Positions 44,538-55,865 of a stretch of DNA of 64,000 nt are shown here, piece by piece. Position numbers and translations under genes: made by a program. Every line of letters starts with the position of its first letter. Positions within the stretch are counted from its first letter, which is position 1. The notes under the pieces are model-generated. The model did not search any database. It had not been told where the DNA came from and was given only the letters and a program-made list of their open reading frames with translations. Source of the DNA: Isochrysis galbana (taxonomy: Eukaryota > Haptophyta > Isochrysidales > Isochrysidaceae); the NCBI GenBank assembly GCA_018136815.1, contig CM030941.1:2332039-2396038 (forward strand), in the 5' to 3' direction.

Positions 44538-45129
44538 TGTTGTGTCTGCACCTTAACGCATGGAGATGCCACAAATTGGACACACACTCGACATCCTCTG
44601 CACGCCGATAGACGGCCTCTGAGCCAATCTCTTCTCTGCCTCGTCCAACTAATGGAGATCTCCTTGTGGCAGTGTGTGCCCCAGGCGAAAGGCACATGTT
44701 TAGTCGCACCGAGGCCGCCCGGAACAAGGAAGGTGTGATTGCATGCGGGCACACACCGGACTTCGTGCATGTAAGCGAGGGAGAGTACGAGAACCGTGCG
44801 AGCTGCGGGGGAGCCGTCTGAATTATTGTCATTTACCCCCCCCCCCTCTGCGCGCATGTGGGAAGCACTGAGAGAACTCCTTTGACGCCATGGACGCCAT
44901 CGCGAGAGTGGCCCCTAAACCTCTTTAAGTGGTGACTTGTGGTTTCGGAGACGCAAGCCATAGCCCCCCCCCCCCTTATTGAACTACTGAAGCGGCAATC
45001 GCACTGAAGCCCAAAATATGTACTAAATATGAAAGCTACTAAGAAGGCTCCTCCCCGCCACTCGCGGAGTGTCGCCGCTAGAGGCCGCCTGGCCAAGTGA
45101 TTTCATGATAAATAAGTAATGAGTAGAGG
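44538..45129. other. 3' flank of the SMP-30-like gene, no gene seen
   Basis: Contains C runs near 44837-44846 and 44965-44976. No coding family recognised on either strand. Confidence 0.5.
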
Positions 45130-45265
45130 TTAAACTATTGTTATTGTTATAGTTTAAGCGACGGAGCACGCGCCGACGGCTCCCCTCTTCCAGCCCCCCG
45201 CAGCCACGTCCCAACGGGGTAGGCCCAAGCCGCCGGAGCCGCGAAGCGCTCGCAGGCCGCCGCCC
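45130..45265 (+). mobile_element. LINE ORF1-start fragment
   Basis: TATTGTTATAGTTT, GCGCCGACGGCTCCC and the ACGTCCCAACGGGGTAGGCC stretch match the LINE 5' end at 62475-62600. About 130 bases, 3'-truncated. Confidence 0.7.
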
Positions 45266-45299
45266 TGTGGTATTCAGTATTCAGGCCTTTTTGTCGCAC

Positions 45300-46080
45300 A
45301 TGACACACGAATCTTTTTCGTTAAAAAACCTTTTAATAGTCTCACCGCACACGCGGCCGTGGACCCTCTACTTTCTACTCACGTAGGAAACTTTCTACAC
45401 CCCCACTTCCCCGGCCCTTCTCCCCCCGCCATAAGGCGACTCCCCCCGTGCACTACTAGGGGGATAGGGGTGAAGGGCTTAGATATGGTCCGGTGGCCCG
45501 CGCCCCCCCCGGTGATCATTCCCCCCTTCCTCCTGTGTCTCCGAGTGGGCGGCGGTCTCAGCCCCGACTTATCCTGTAGACAGGTGCGGGACTTACCTAT
45601 TTTTCGGTGAGCGGAGCTCTCGCTCCGCCCACCCCCTTCTCCGCGCTCTCTCTCCCCTCTCCTGCGGCACGCGCGATGGCGCGCCTGCGGCAGGCCTGCA
45701 GCTGCCCCTGGCGACCCCTGGAGGCTCCTGGAGGCCAACTCTGGGGGCAGAGGAGGCTGGGACTGGGCCCTGGCCTCCCCTGCCTCTCCCTCGCTGGCGC
45801 TCCTGAGCCTTAGGGGCCCCCACTCTGCACCTGTCTGCCTGTCGACCAGGGGGGGAGGGGGGGTTGGAGCAATGGGCTGGTCACGAGGGGCCAGGATGGG
45901 CGAATGGGGCGAGCCTGTGGGGAAGGGAGTGGGTCAGTAGGGCAGTGGCCTCCTGGCAAGCCATCAGGCGTGCCAGGAGGATGGGTGGTTCCTCCCCCAT
46001 GGCAGGGGAGGAGTGGAGAGAGGGGGGGGCTCGTGCCCCCCCATGGGTCAACCAAGTATAAACTTAGTTGAATCTTTTTC
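45300..46080 (-). repeat. LINE-type 3' tail family plus repeat R2, inverted copy
   Basis: 45300-45520 matches 51410-51625 in the same orientation (ATAGGGGTGAAGGGCTTAGA, GGTCCGGTG, CCGGTGATC) and has the T-tailed end seen on the LINEs when read on the minus strand. 45540-46070 is repeat R2 in inverse orientation to 39190-39790. It ends GTATAAACTTAGTTG, a word found at several element borders here. Confidence 0.7.
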
Positions 46081-46409
46081 GTTATGTTTATGATCACGAG
46101 CAGCCTTCTTCGTTATAGAAAAAATAATTAATGTCAATGTTATATCCAAGCCAACCCCATTATCAAAAAAAAATCCTCTTAAAAATTCCCGCTACATGTG
46201 CGGTGTGAGGCAGAGTGCTAGTGAACCTCCCTACTACCCAACCTTAACCCCTATCAACCCCCTTCCCTTTCCCCAGTTCTCTCTTTGGCGGAGAAGCTGG
46301 TTCCGGGGAGGCCGCGCGCGCTGCTTCGACCAGGAGCTGGAGAGAAGGGGGCGGGAGTCTGTGGCTTTTCCTTTGCTCTAACTTATGCTCGCATTTTCTT
46401 CTCTTATGT

Positions 46410-47314
46410 TAAGGCTGTGAATATAGTAGCTTGGTACTATATTACCAAGGCTGCCCAACCCCGCACTGGAGCTACTACTATGTAACATAGTAGCACTCGA
46501 GCACTACTACTATGTAACATAGTAGCCGTTTTGGCCTACTACCAGTACTAAGGGTAGTAGCGGCGGTCGGCGGAGCTCTGTCTCTGTCGTAGTCGTACGT
46601 ATAGATCGGCGGCGTGTGTGTAATCTGCAGCACAAATTAGGTGTATATTTTTTACATACACATAGCGTGCGCTGGTTACTATGAAAATGTCGATATGCTG
46701 ATATATGATTCTACACCACACAATCACACGCCGGAACATCTCGTACATACATACACACTTATTAGACATTTTGAGATAGGCCTGCTCGCTCACTCGCTCC
46801 CACCGCCGCTCTCCCTCTCCCTCGCCCTCGCCCTCTCCCTCGCCCTCCCTCTCCCTCTCCCTCTCTCTCGCTCCCCCTCTCGCTCCCCGCGGCTCGCGTT
46901 CCGCTCTCTTTCCCTCCTCCCCTCTCTCTTGCTCTCTTGCTCTCGCTCTCGCTGCGCGCTCTCGCTCTCGCTCTCGCTCCTACCGCCGCTCTCCCTCTCT
47001 CCCCCTCTCCCTCGCCCTCTCCCTCTCCCTCTCCCTCGCCTTCTCCCTCTCCTTCTCTCTCGCTCCCCCTCTCGCTCCCCCTCTCCCCCGCGCTCATGCC
47101 ACCCACCACAGAGCCACTTGCCAAAAGGCCCCCCCCCGGTATACCTTTGTTTGGTACTATATTAACTACAGTACTATAGTACCAAAGAGCCCGAAATGCA
47201 CTACTACTATGTAACATAGTAGCACCGGTGCGCTACTACTATGTAACATAGTAGCAATTTTCCACTACTAGGTTCGACTACAGTAGACCAAATCTCAACC
47301 TATTCACAGCCTTA
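46410..47314. mobile_element. Non-autonomous hAT-type element (MITE), 905 bp
   Basis: Terminal inverted repeats TAAGGCTGTGAATA (46410-46423) and TATTCACAGCCTTA (47301-47314) are perfect over 14 bases. They are flanked by 8-base near-duplications TCTTATGT (46402-46409) and CCTTATGT (47315-47322), the target-site size of hAT elements. Sub-terminal copies of ACTACTATGTAACATAGTAG, itself palindromic, lie twice near each end. The core (46790-47100) is CT-rich low complexity. No transposase; mobilisation by the hAT transposase seen at 55473-55850 is possible because an element there has the same end. Confidence 0.88.
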
Positions 47315-47339
47315 CCTTATGTATCGTAAGATCTTTCTT

Positions 47340-48500
47340 GGCATCAGCTGAAGTTCCTACCAAAGAGGCCTAGCTATCCTAGAAATGTTTCGTATGTCCA
47401 AACCTCTCGCCGCCTGCAGGAGGTCTTCCGATGTTTCTAGGTTAAAGTCTTTGTCTACCATGTAAAGAGGACTTATCATCTTCCTGATATGTGTGTTGCT
47501 CGGGGCGTGTAGCCCCATATTCTCCCGTTGTTTTTTTAGCCTTTGAAAGAAACCGACCTTCGCCGTCACTAATAGGTGGTATCTCGTGAGGATCGCTCTC
47601 AAGATCGACCTAACGGACCTACCGTCCGCGTTGCCGTACTGAATATTGTAAAAGTCTGTTAAGATATATATATCTCCACGCCAAGATACCTAGGTATCCC
47701 GATACCCGAGACCATCTCCACGTGGAGTAGTATTCCGCCGCGTAGATGCGGTCTATCCTAGTGTAGGTCTGATGTCCGCATCTCGTGTATTGGTCTTTGA
47801 GGCCCGGATTTGCTAGCAATTGAACGTCGGTGAGGCCGTGCGTGGCGAGCGCCCTCGCGAGGGCTCTGCCTCCCGAATTCGCGTAAGGGGCCGCCCCCGC
47901 GCTCCCGCGCTCCCGCGCTGGATCGGGTATCTCTATTGACGTTTTCTACGCAATTAAAATCGCCCGCTATAGGATAGTGTAGGGGAGTATCCCTGGCGCC
48001 GCGTGTGGCATTTTTATTTCGTCCTTACGTTTGTTAGGTCGTGCGTTTAGATATATGGATGAGAAGACTATCGTTTCATGTCCGATTTTAGCTTTAACTA
48101 CTATCAACCTCCCCCTGGGTCCTGTGGAGCAGGCCCAAGGGGAGTAGGGGTCAGTTGCGTCGTGAGTTGACGAGGGTGGAGAGACAGGAGCTCAGGCTGT
48201 CTAGGAGGTCTTGTGTTGAGTGTATCGGCTGGCGTTCTGCCTCTGTGTGGACAGAGATGTATGGGGCTTTCTTGTGCCAGATATATTGTCAGGATGTTGT
48301 GCCCATAAGGGCCACCCGGCTGCCCGGCTGTGGGCCGCGTCGCCGAGGCGGCGCGACCCTTGCCAGGATGGGAGGGGCCTCTGCCATAAGGCATGCCCAG
48401 TGGAGTGCAGGTCCCTCCTGCCTGATGCTGTCTTTCTGTGTGTGGTCTGCGGTCTGCTCACAGTGTGAGATTCTGGTGCCAAAAGGTGACAATAAGGGCT
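47340..48500 (-). mobile_element. LINE ORF2 endonuclease region (fragment)
   Basis: The minus strand carries apurinic-endonuclease-type motifs: AGDFNCVENV near 47965-47935, and DQYTRCGHQTYTRIDRIYAA near 47795-47735 (the SRIDRIY-type motif), followed by linker sequence down to 47357. Upstream are VVKAKIGHETIVFSSIYLN-like residues near 48090-48030. The frame is interrupted several times, so the copy is dead. It abuts the right end of the hAT MITE. Confidence 0.75.
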
Positions 48501-49750
48501 CGCTCCAGCGGCTATCTCCCCGGGTGCCGGGGACTTAGCCGCTGCAGCGGCCGCCGCGGAGGCCCGCCGCGCGCCGCTCCCCTCCCCCCCCTTCCCCCAC
48601 TCCTTGCTCTGGCGGCCCAGCTTGCCACAGGGGTGTGCTCGCGCGGCCAACACCAAAGGTAAGTCCCCCCCACGCTGCCTGCCGCGATGTGCCCCTTCAC
48701 GCTCGCCGCGCTCGCCTCCAGGTCGTTCTCGCACTCCCCCCCTTCGCAGCGCGCAGACGAGCGCCAGAAGCAATTGCGAGCAGCGCGCGCGCAGCGCGAG
48801 CCCCCCGCCCGGCCTTGGCCTGGGTGTGCCATACCCAGCACCTGACCCCGCCCCAGCCCACACCCGCCTCGCAGCAAGCTTCCCTGGCTGAAAAGTCAGA
48901 GTTGGCGTCTCTCTCGGCAGGCGCGGCCGGTCAGCAGATTGGCTACAGGGCTCGAAGGGGTCGAATTGGGGGTGCAGTGCGCGTGTGTATTCGTAAGATA
49001 TTTGTATGGGCTGTCTGTGCGCCGCATGGCGACGCGCAGGCAGTGCCCATATGTGCGCGTCTAGAGCCTAATTGCTAGTGTCTGTGGCATGTTTGAAAGG
49101 GCGCTGGGGGCACCATTCGTAACATAATTTAATGATATGTTTATGATAAATAAATCTATCTATCGTGGAGTTGTCAAATCATTTGTCGGTGAACGACAGA
49201 GAACTTACGTTTCCCGGTCGCTGCATTACAGTTGTTTCGCACGGCCCTCACCCTCTCTAATCCTCCCCCGAGAGAATTCTCCTCTCCCGCCTCGCCTCTC
49301 GCGGCTGTCTCCCCGGGTGCCGGGGACTCGTCTGCTTGAGCCCAGTTTTTTCTTATTGTCCCCCAGCGGGACTTTTTCTCACACTGTGGCCCCCCGTGGG
49401 GGGGGGGCCAGCATGGTTGCTGTTGCTGTGTGTGTTGTGGCCGAGGCCACGGGCCGTGTGACGCGACCTGGGTCGCGCGCACCTGCTCGGCCTCTGAGGG
49501 CGGACGCGGCCGCTTTGCTAGCGACAGGTCCATGTGGGCAGGGGGTCCGCCCTCGGCCGGGGGCAGGGAGGGAAATTCTAGTTTGTCTCTTAGTTAGAAA
49601 TGGGGCATGCCCATCAAGCGGCAGCTCCTAGTAAAGTAGTTTGTGAGCTCACTACTCTCTAGGTTGGCACTCGAGCACACACCAGCAGTGCCTAGCAGCA
49701 GGGGGCCGAGTTCGAGGACCTTTTCATTGATTCCTTATTCGTCCTCCTTC
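48501..49750. other. Intergenic, no supported gene
   Basis: Two 20-base blocks CTCCCCGGGTGCCGGGGAC occur at 48515 and 49311. A G run lies at 49399. Several 60-160-codon frames look like chance GC-rich frames. Nothing recognised. Confidence 0.45.
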
Positions 49751-49816
49751 TATATATAAATATTCGTGTCTTCCTCTCCCCTCTCTGCTCTCCTCTATCC
49801 CCTCTTCTACTCTCTC

Positions 49817-49847
<31 letters not shown>

Positions 49848-50054
49848 ACGCTCCTCCCTCTCTCCTGTCTCTACCCCTTTGTCTCTTTCAAGTATATAAT
49901 CTCTCCGGTTCCCTACCGCTCCTCTCCGCTCCTCAACGGTCATTCTCTTCAGCGATCCCTCTTTTACTTTTACCTTCCGACGTGTTTTTCGCTCTAGGCC
50001 TCAAAGGTGAGTGATACACTCTTCTGTTCCCACTACTCTCTCATTACCAACCCG

Positions 50055-50240
<186 letters not shown>

Positions 50241-50242
50241 GT

Positions 50243-51168
50243 ATGAACCGCCTCTTCGGCAATGCAAGGCCGGCGCCACCCAAGGCGACGCTCGCAGATG
50301 CCAACGCCACGATGGAGAAGCGCGGGGAGTCGCTGGACACCAAGATCCAGAAGCTGGACTCGGAGCTCTATCGCTACACAGAGCAGGTGTGGTGCTGCAT
50401 CAGGGGCAGCTCTCATCACCTTGTGCACACCACCGTCACTGCTGAGCAGGCCTCGATTCATTGTCAATCGCAGTGCGCAAAGGCCCTGACGCCTGCCCCG
50501 GCCAGTCATTGTCCTTGTATCCTTTGGCTCACTTCTATTGTTGGCCCTCAAACAGCTCAAGAAGATGAAGCCAGGTCCTGCCAAGGTGTCGGTTCAGAAG
50601 CGCGCCATGGCTATCCTAAAGCAGAAGAAGATGTATGAGAAGCAAAAGGAGATGACCATGAACCAACAGTTCAATGTTGATCAGATCATGTTTGCTCAGG
50701 AGACGCTCAAGGAGACGGCCTCCACGGTCTCGGCGATGAAGGACGCCAACAAGTCACTCAAGAAGCAATTCAAGCAGATCAATATTAGCAAAGTCGAGGA
50801 TCTCCAAGACGATATGTCCGACCTGCTGGAGCAGGCGGAGGAGGTTCAAAACGCGCTGTCAAGATCATACGCGACGGACGATGTTGATGAGGCAGATTTG
50901 GAGGTGCAGCGAACCTGCGAGGCGCATTGGCGTGTCACTCTCCGTCAGCCTAGTGCTAGCATTGATGAGAATTCCTTGTAATATCCTCAAATCCCCCCTC
51001 TCTTTGCAGGCGGAACTGGCAGCGATGGAAGATGACCCTTCTCTTTTCTTATCCACTGGAACCGAAAGCGCATCGACGGCGGACTACCTCGACCTACCAG
51101 CGACTGGAACAGAGCTGCCAGCTACCGACACCGCAGCATTGCCGGAGGCAACTCCTGCTACTGCTTAA
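50243..51168 (+). CDS. CHMP5: CHMP5/VPS60, ESCRT-III-associated Snf7-family protein (three exons)
   Basis: Exons 50243-50386, 50556-50903 and 51010-51168 with GT-AG introns, all phase 0, give a 215-216-residue protein (human CHMP5: 219). The start MNRLFGNARPAPPKATLAD, the basic first helix, KKMKPGPAKVSVQKRAM, KQKKMYEKQ, KVEDLQDDMSDLLEQAEEVQ and ALSRSYATDDVDEADLE follow CHMP5 in order; the acidic C-terminal tail (AELAAMEDDPS) is expected. CHMP5 works with LIP5/Vta1 to control the Vps4 ATPase in ESCRT-III disassembly at endosomes. The second intron keeps the LE|AEL join conserved in the family. The start is fixed by the MNRLFG motif right after the GA tract. Confidence 0.95.
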
Positions 51169-51409
51169 GGGGCTATTGCGAACAACAAGTAGAAGAACTC
51201 AGTATCAAACTTCCCTGCGAACATGATCGATAACCTCTCTTCGGATTATCCAGATTTCCTTGAATCACAAGGTGTCTCGCTTGTGTTTTGTTTGATTCGA
51301 TGCTGTTAGTTAGTGTGCCTGGTGTCAAGGCTCAAGGCGTTCCTTGAACAATGTGAATAGTGTTGAATGCAGTTGGTTTTGCCTCCATCATTATTCATGA
51401 GAACAAAAA
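51169..51409 (+). other. 3' flank of CHMP5
   Basis: AT-richer unique sequence, likely the 3' UTR and downstream flank. No gene. Confidence 0.5.
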
Positions 51410-51635
51410 AAGTCATAATATTCTTACCGCACTTGCGACGAATGGAACCACCTACCTACACGTAGAACATAGTACATAGTATTTTTTCTACACCCCCACT
51501 CCCACTCCCCCGGCGCACTTCCCCCCCCGCCATCAGGCGGCTCCCCCCGTACACTACTAGGGGGATAGGGGTGAAGGGCTTAGATATGGTCCGGTGCCCC
51601 CCCCCCCCCCCCCGGTGATCCGTTCTCCCCTTCCA
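51410..51635 (-). repeat. LINE-type 3' tail family, second copy
   Basis: Shares ATAGGGGTGAAGGGCTTAGA and GGTCCGGTG with 45300-45520. On the minus strand it ends with a TTTTTTT tail near 51410. A C run lies at 51597-51613. Confidence 0.65.
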
Positions 51636-51800
51636 AAAAAAAAATCTAAAGATTCAGGGCTACGACACCTACTATCAATCACTATCGGCCGGTTCCTTAC
51701 GCCTTCTATCCGACATCGCCCCTGTTCCCTTCACTCCTCCCCTTTCCCTTCCCCCCTTCGTTCCTTTGTCTTCGGTTTCCGGGGTGCGGCCCAGGTGCCA
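51636..51800 (-). repeat. Dispersed repeat tail (CTGAATCTTCAG family), copy 2
   Basis: Matches 9465-9650 (AGATTC.GGGC, ACACCTACTA, pyrimidine-rich block, TTTGTCTTCGGTTTCCGGGG). On the minus strand it ends in a run of ten T. Confidence 0.55.
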
Positions 51801-52339
51801 GGTGCGCTACCTTGGGCCCGGTTCGGGTGGTGGGTTCCAGTAGGCAGTAGGGCCGGCCGCTTTTGTGGTTCGTGTCTTGCTTGGCCTCTTCCTCGCCAGC
51901 TGCGTGCCTATTTTCGCGTCCGTGGTGGCTTCCTTCTATTCGTGGTTTCTCGTCTCGTAATCGGTGAAGTCGTGCCGGGGCGTCATGTCATTCCTTCGCG
52001 TGTTTTTAGGTCTCTGTGCGCGTCGTTTGCCCTCGTTCTCTCTCTCTCTCTCTCCTCTTTTTCTGGTGAGCGCCCCTGGTTCTGCTCATCAGAGGGGGTT
52101 CGTTTAACGTATGTTTCCGGCCTGTTACCGTGAATGTTTGAGTGCAGAGTGTTGATTTGTGTGGTTTTACCCACTGTATCGCCTCTTGGTGACCTGCAGC
52201 CCCGTGAGTACCCCAAGCCCCGAGTCTTCCGAGTCATCCTTTCGAGTCTACGAGTCCCTACGAGTCCCAAGTAAGCGGTATCTGCTCGCCGCGCCCTTTC
52301 TTACATCCTCCGTCTCTCCGATTCGCGTTCCGTGCCACT

Positions 52340-52802
52340 TTCCCGTCCATTCCACATATGCCCGTCATTTGCCCTCCCCGTTCTCCCGATGAGCCCGTTC
52401 CGGGCCCCCCGGACGAACCGTGCGCCGCGCTAGCCGCCGGTGCGCCTTCGCGACTCGTTTCAAAAGAGGAAACGACCTTCGCTCCGACATTAAGCTGCCT
52501 GTGTATGTGTCTATTTGGTCATGTAGTTGATGGTATGTGTGGCGCGCGCAGCGCGCGCTTTAGCTTTAGCTCTGTACGCGTCTATGTGCTACCTGACTGT
52601 GTGTGTGTGCGCACGCGCGTTTGCATTTGCGCCTTAGAGGGGCCTATTAATACCTTATTAGTAGCTTTGGCAGTCACAGCTATGTACATAGATATAGATA
52701 ATGGCTTGGGCACTATTAATTAGCATTGAGGTAGATAGTGCGATTTGGAGGGCTAGCTAGGCCCTAATATCTAGATAGTAGGCTAATATATTCACAGCCT
52801 TA
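52340..52802. mobile_element. hAT-type element end (right terminus at 52802)
   Basis: 52789-52802 is TATTCACAGCCTTA, identical to the right end of the 46410-47314 MITE. Sub-terminal ATCTAGATAG and GGCCTATTAATACCTTATTA words appear inverted at 55200-55360. The left end is not identified; 52340-52500 instead matches repeat sequence at 39775-39930, so the element is chimeric or nested. Confidence 0.65.
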
Positions 52803-53289
52803 GTGTTGAGTGTACTGTGTACGGTCCCACCCCGGGGGGTGTCCGCGATGGAGAGTGGGGGGCGCGAGGCCCCCATTGACCCCCACTTATAAAAGTAGGT
52901 TGACCAAGGATAACAATAGGCAATAGGGCGAGCGAGCGGGGCAAAGCGCCCCGAAATAGCGAACAGCCCCATGGGGAAAGCCGATTGGCTGGGCCACCAC
53001 ACCACGGCGCCGTAGATTGCGCCGTGCGCCGTCACCCAACCAAGCGACAAGACGCCCGCCCCTCCCCCTCCCCCTAACGCTAGGCCCAAAGTAGTGCACA
53101 TGGGCCGACCCCCCGAAACCGAAGAAAAAGGAACGAGGGGGGGCGAGCGGGAGCGGAAGGGAGTGTTGGTGTTGGGCGAGGGAGCAAGGGCGATGTCAAG
53201 TGGGGATCTCAGCGAGCGTAGCAGGCACCTTCAAGAATAATTTTATAGTGGGTGCCATCCATTCCCATAGTATTAGCTTTCATCAGGAG
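52803..53289. other. Repeat-derived flank of the membrane-protein gene
   Basis: 52855-52905 resembles the border word of other repeats (GCCCCCATTGACCCCCACTT, TAGGTTGACC). Otherwise no gene. It probably includes the 3' UTR of the minus-strand gene ending near 53292. Confidence 0.45.
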
Positions 53290-53291
53290 AG

Positions 53292-54890
53292 ATGGCCTAG
53301 GTAGTTTAAACGAACAATCAGCAGAACAACAAAGAAGGCAGCAAGTAGTAGCAACGCTGAATTCGCGCCACCGCCGCCAACCTGCCAGCCGCCCATGAGC
53401 AAGAAAGGCACGAGCATAAGCAGCTGGTCGAGCAGGACGGTGCCTTGGGTGTGATGAAGAACCTGCGACATGGAAAGGGGAGCGCAAGATAATAGTGACG
53501 AATCGGCTGACGGGCCCCAATCAAGGTTGACATCAATGCACCTCAAAGAAGGCCTCGAGGACGGAGGTGGATTCATCCTCGGCATCCACGCCGCAAATCA
53601 CCATCGACCGGTGGAAACCGTGAGTTGGCGATAGAGGGTCGTCCCACCGCAGAAGCGCGGGCAATACTGCTCGCACAAAGGAAATGACTTCCTTGCCCTC
53701 ACGTCCCAAGTGGAGTGTGACCGCCATATGATCCACGTCTTCCACCTGACGAGGAGAGCATCGAATATCATGAGACTGGGGAGTGCTCTGATACCTCCTT
53801 GTATCCTTGGCAGTACAAAGTACCATTTGGTCGCTGTGAGGACCCCAGCAAGCGCCTCAAACGGTACAAAGTTTGGCGACTGGCTGGCAGCAAACAAGAT
53901 TACCTCGACACTGCATGCGTCCCACCGAGGCGTGTACACGTGCTGCCACAAAGATGACACCACTTTGCAAGAGGTGCCCTCAGACCCCGACGGTGGAGAG
54001 ATCTCCCATGTCACTCTGCCAGCCCCCACGAAGTCGTTCCCCGTGAGCTTGGTGGCCACCAAAGTACTTTTCGAAGAGTCATACTTCACCTCAACCTATA
54101 TGGGGTGGACAAAGTGAGTGGGAAACTCCGCTGCGGGGAGTTGAGTGGATAGATTGCGGCACAAGAGCGCTGACTGGCACGGAGTTCCTCACCAATTCAA
54201 TACCGCTCGCAGGGTACAGACCGTACCAGATGCCTTGCAGCGCAGTTAGCGTGAGCGCGTTGCCTGCGCGCGGGTGCAATGGCATATCTGTTCGTGGCTG
54301 CAGCCTTTGCGACTGTGATAGGTAGTTGTAGCAGCGGGCATCACGGAAGCCAAGAAGAGCGTCGCGGCATTCCGAAGTGCAAACACGAGTGCCCCGCGCT
54401 TCGACGAGACTTGCGCACTGCGATAAGTGGCACAGCGACAGGAGGTCTCACTCAGGAGATGAGGTAAGCAGCTGCAGACCAGGGCCATATTTGCGGCTCG
54501 CCGTGATGGTAGGGCGCAAAGCGGCAGGTAGAAGTACTAGCTGGCGCGCATTGCCAGCCATGGCGGACGTCAGAGCGGCCTGATAACTGCGTATGCGCTA
54601 GGCTTGCTCAGCAGCAGTCGATCAGGGCTTGCTTAGCAGCAGCCGAACAGGGCTTACTTAGCAGCAGCCGAAATGGCGAGGCAGGGCAGCCGCACCTTCT
54701 GCGTGACCGCTTCCCTCAGCTCGCTCTTGAGGAGCGAGCGGACGTCAAACGGCAAGCAGGGCGAGCCGAAGACGGGCCGCAAGAATCCGTCCATCGGAGA
54801 GCCATGCGCACCGCTCCACACCAAGCTCAGCACGAGCGTCAACCAGCCGCGAGAAGCCTCTCGCCCCGCCATCATGTCCTAATGCGCCCC
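53292..54890 (-). CDS. Candidate multi-exon membrane protein with a lipocalin-like (F-box/TUL1-type) segment
   Basis: Exon-like blocks in order on the minus strand: about 54875-54700 with a signal-peptide-like start (MMAGREASRGWLTLVLSL, then VWSGAHGSP); one ending at 54193 (LTALQGIWYGLYPASGIEL); one starting at 54095 (VEVKYDSSKSTLVATKLTG, VGAGRVTWEI); one at about 53758-53542 (VEDVDHMAVTLHLGREGKE, HGFHRSMVICGVDAEDE); and a last starting near 53470 (VLHHTQGTVLLDQLLMLVP) with two hydrophobic helices, ending RLNYLGHLS and a stop. Several GT-AG junctions keep frame (EL|VEV, FFE|VLHH). The GIWYG.Y..SGIEL...LVATKLTG...AG segment resembles the domain in plant F-box proteins and TUL1-like membrane ubiquitin ligases. 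Exons between 54090 and 53760 are not fully resolved, and the blocks could be two genes. Confidence 0.4.
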
Positions 54891-55184
54891 GCCAGAGCGC
54901 CCGCGCCCGCCCAGCACAACACAGAAGGGCTGCCACACTTTACATTTGCTATTCAGTAAAGCACTCTAGAGTACTACGTTGGCGGCCAATTCCTCTACTG
55001 GCATGTCCTTCCCCCTCCCCTAATGGTATTTTCTGTCTCTAGAGCCCCCCCAAAGCTTGATCTGGGCCCATGGGGATGCCCTGCAGGCAAGAGGTACAAA
55101 AATATCATGGGGTCCATCATTTACGACGCCCTGTGAGAGTGCGCGTGCCCTCATCGGAGCAGCCAACGGGGGGGGGTCCGATTC

Positions 55185-55865
55185 TAAGGCTGTGAACATG
55201 TTAGACAACTATCTAGATATTAGGCTATCTACCCCTCAAAAGGCACTATCTGTATCTATCTAGATAGCCCTGAGCCACTATCTGTATCTATCTAGATAGC
55301 TGCAAGCGCGAAACCTACTCATTACTAATAAGGTATTAATAGGCCCTTCCAAGCCGCAACCGCAATGCCAGGCTACGGCGCACTGCGCAGACGCCGCAAA
55401 ATTATAGCGCGCTGCGCGCGCGAACGCGCGAACGGACAGCCAACAACCACTCACCAACTCACATATTCACATTCACTCACAATTCTTCCCCGCAAGCAAA
55501 GCGTGCTCGAGGCTGTCATCTGATTGACCTGCCTTCATATCGTCGTGGAGCAGCCCAGCTTTCGAGAAGGCGCGCTCGACGCCCGCAGACGAGGCTGGAC
55601 GTCCGAGGTATTGCCTAGCCATCTTAGCCAAGTTTGGCAGGACTTCCGGCGCGCCAGGTCCCGACGGTCGCTGACGATCGCGAGCTCGCCACCATGCGAG
55701 CACATCAATGCCCATGTCAGTCTCAACTGGTAGAGAGAGGTAGATTTCGATCTCATCTCTGATGTCTTGGTCTTGAGTTCGAGTTTCAGCACTCGGAATG
55801 TCGAATGTCGGCGCAAGTGGAAGCGCGAACACAGAACTCACCTTGCCCAAAAAATCCGACGTGGT
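55185..55865 (-). mobile_element. hAT transposon piece with transposase C-terminal dimerisation domain
   Basis: The frame 55850-55473 (minus, 125 codons) has the hAT C-terminal dimerisation signature: EIEIYLSLPVETDMGIDVLA, WWRARD, PNLAKMARQYLGRPASSAGV, ERAFSKAGLLHDDMKA. The left end TAAGGCTGTGAA at 55185 matches the MITE ends at 46410 and 52802, and ATCTAGATAG words lie just inside. The catalytic part of the transposase is not seen, so the copy is non-autonomous unless exons lie elsewhere. The right end was not found. Confidence 0.82.

Noticed and set aside
46641-47217. Ser/Leu/Arg-rich frames inside the MITE
   Set aside because: They arise from the CT-rich core of a non-coding transposable element.
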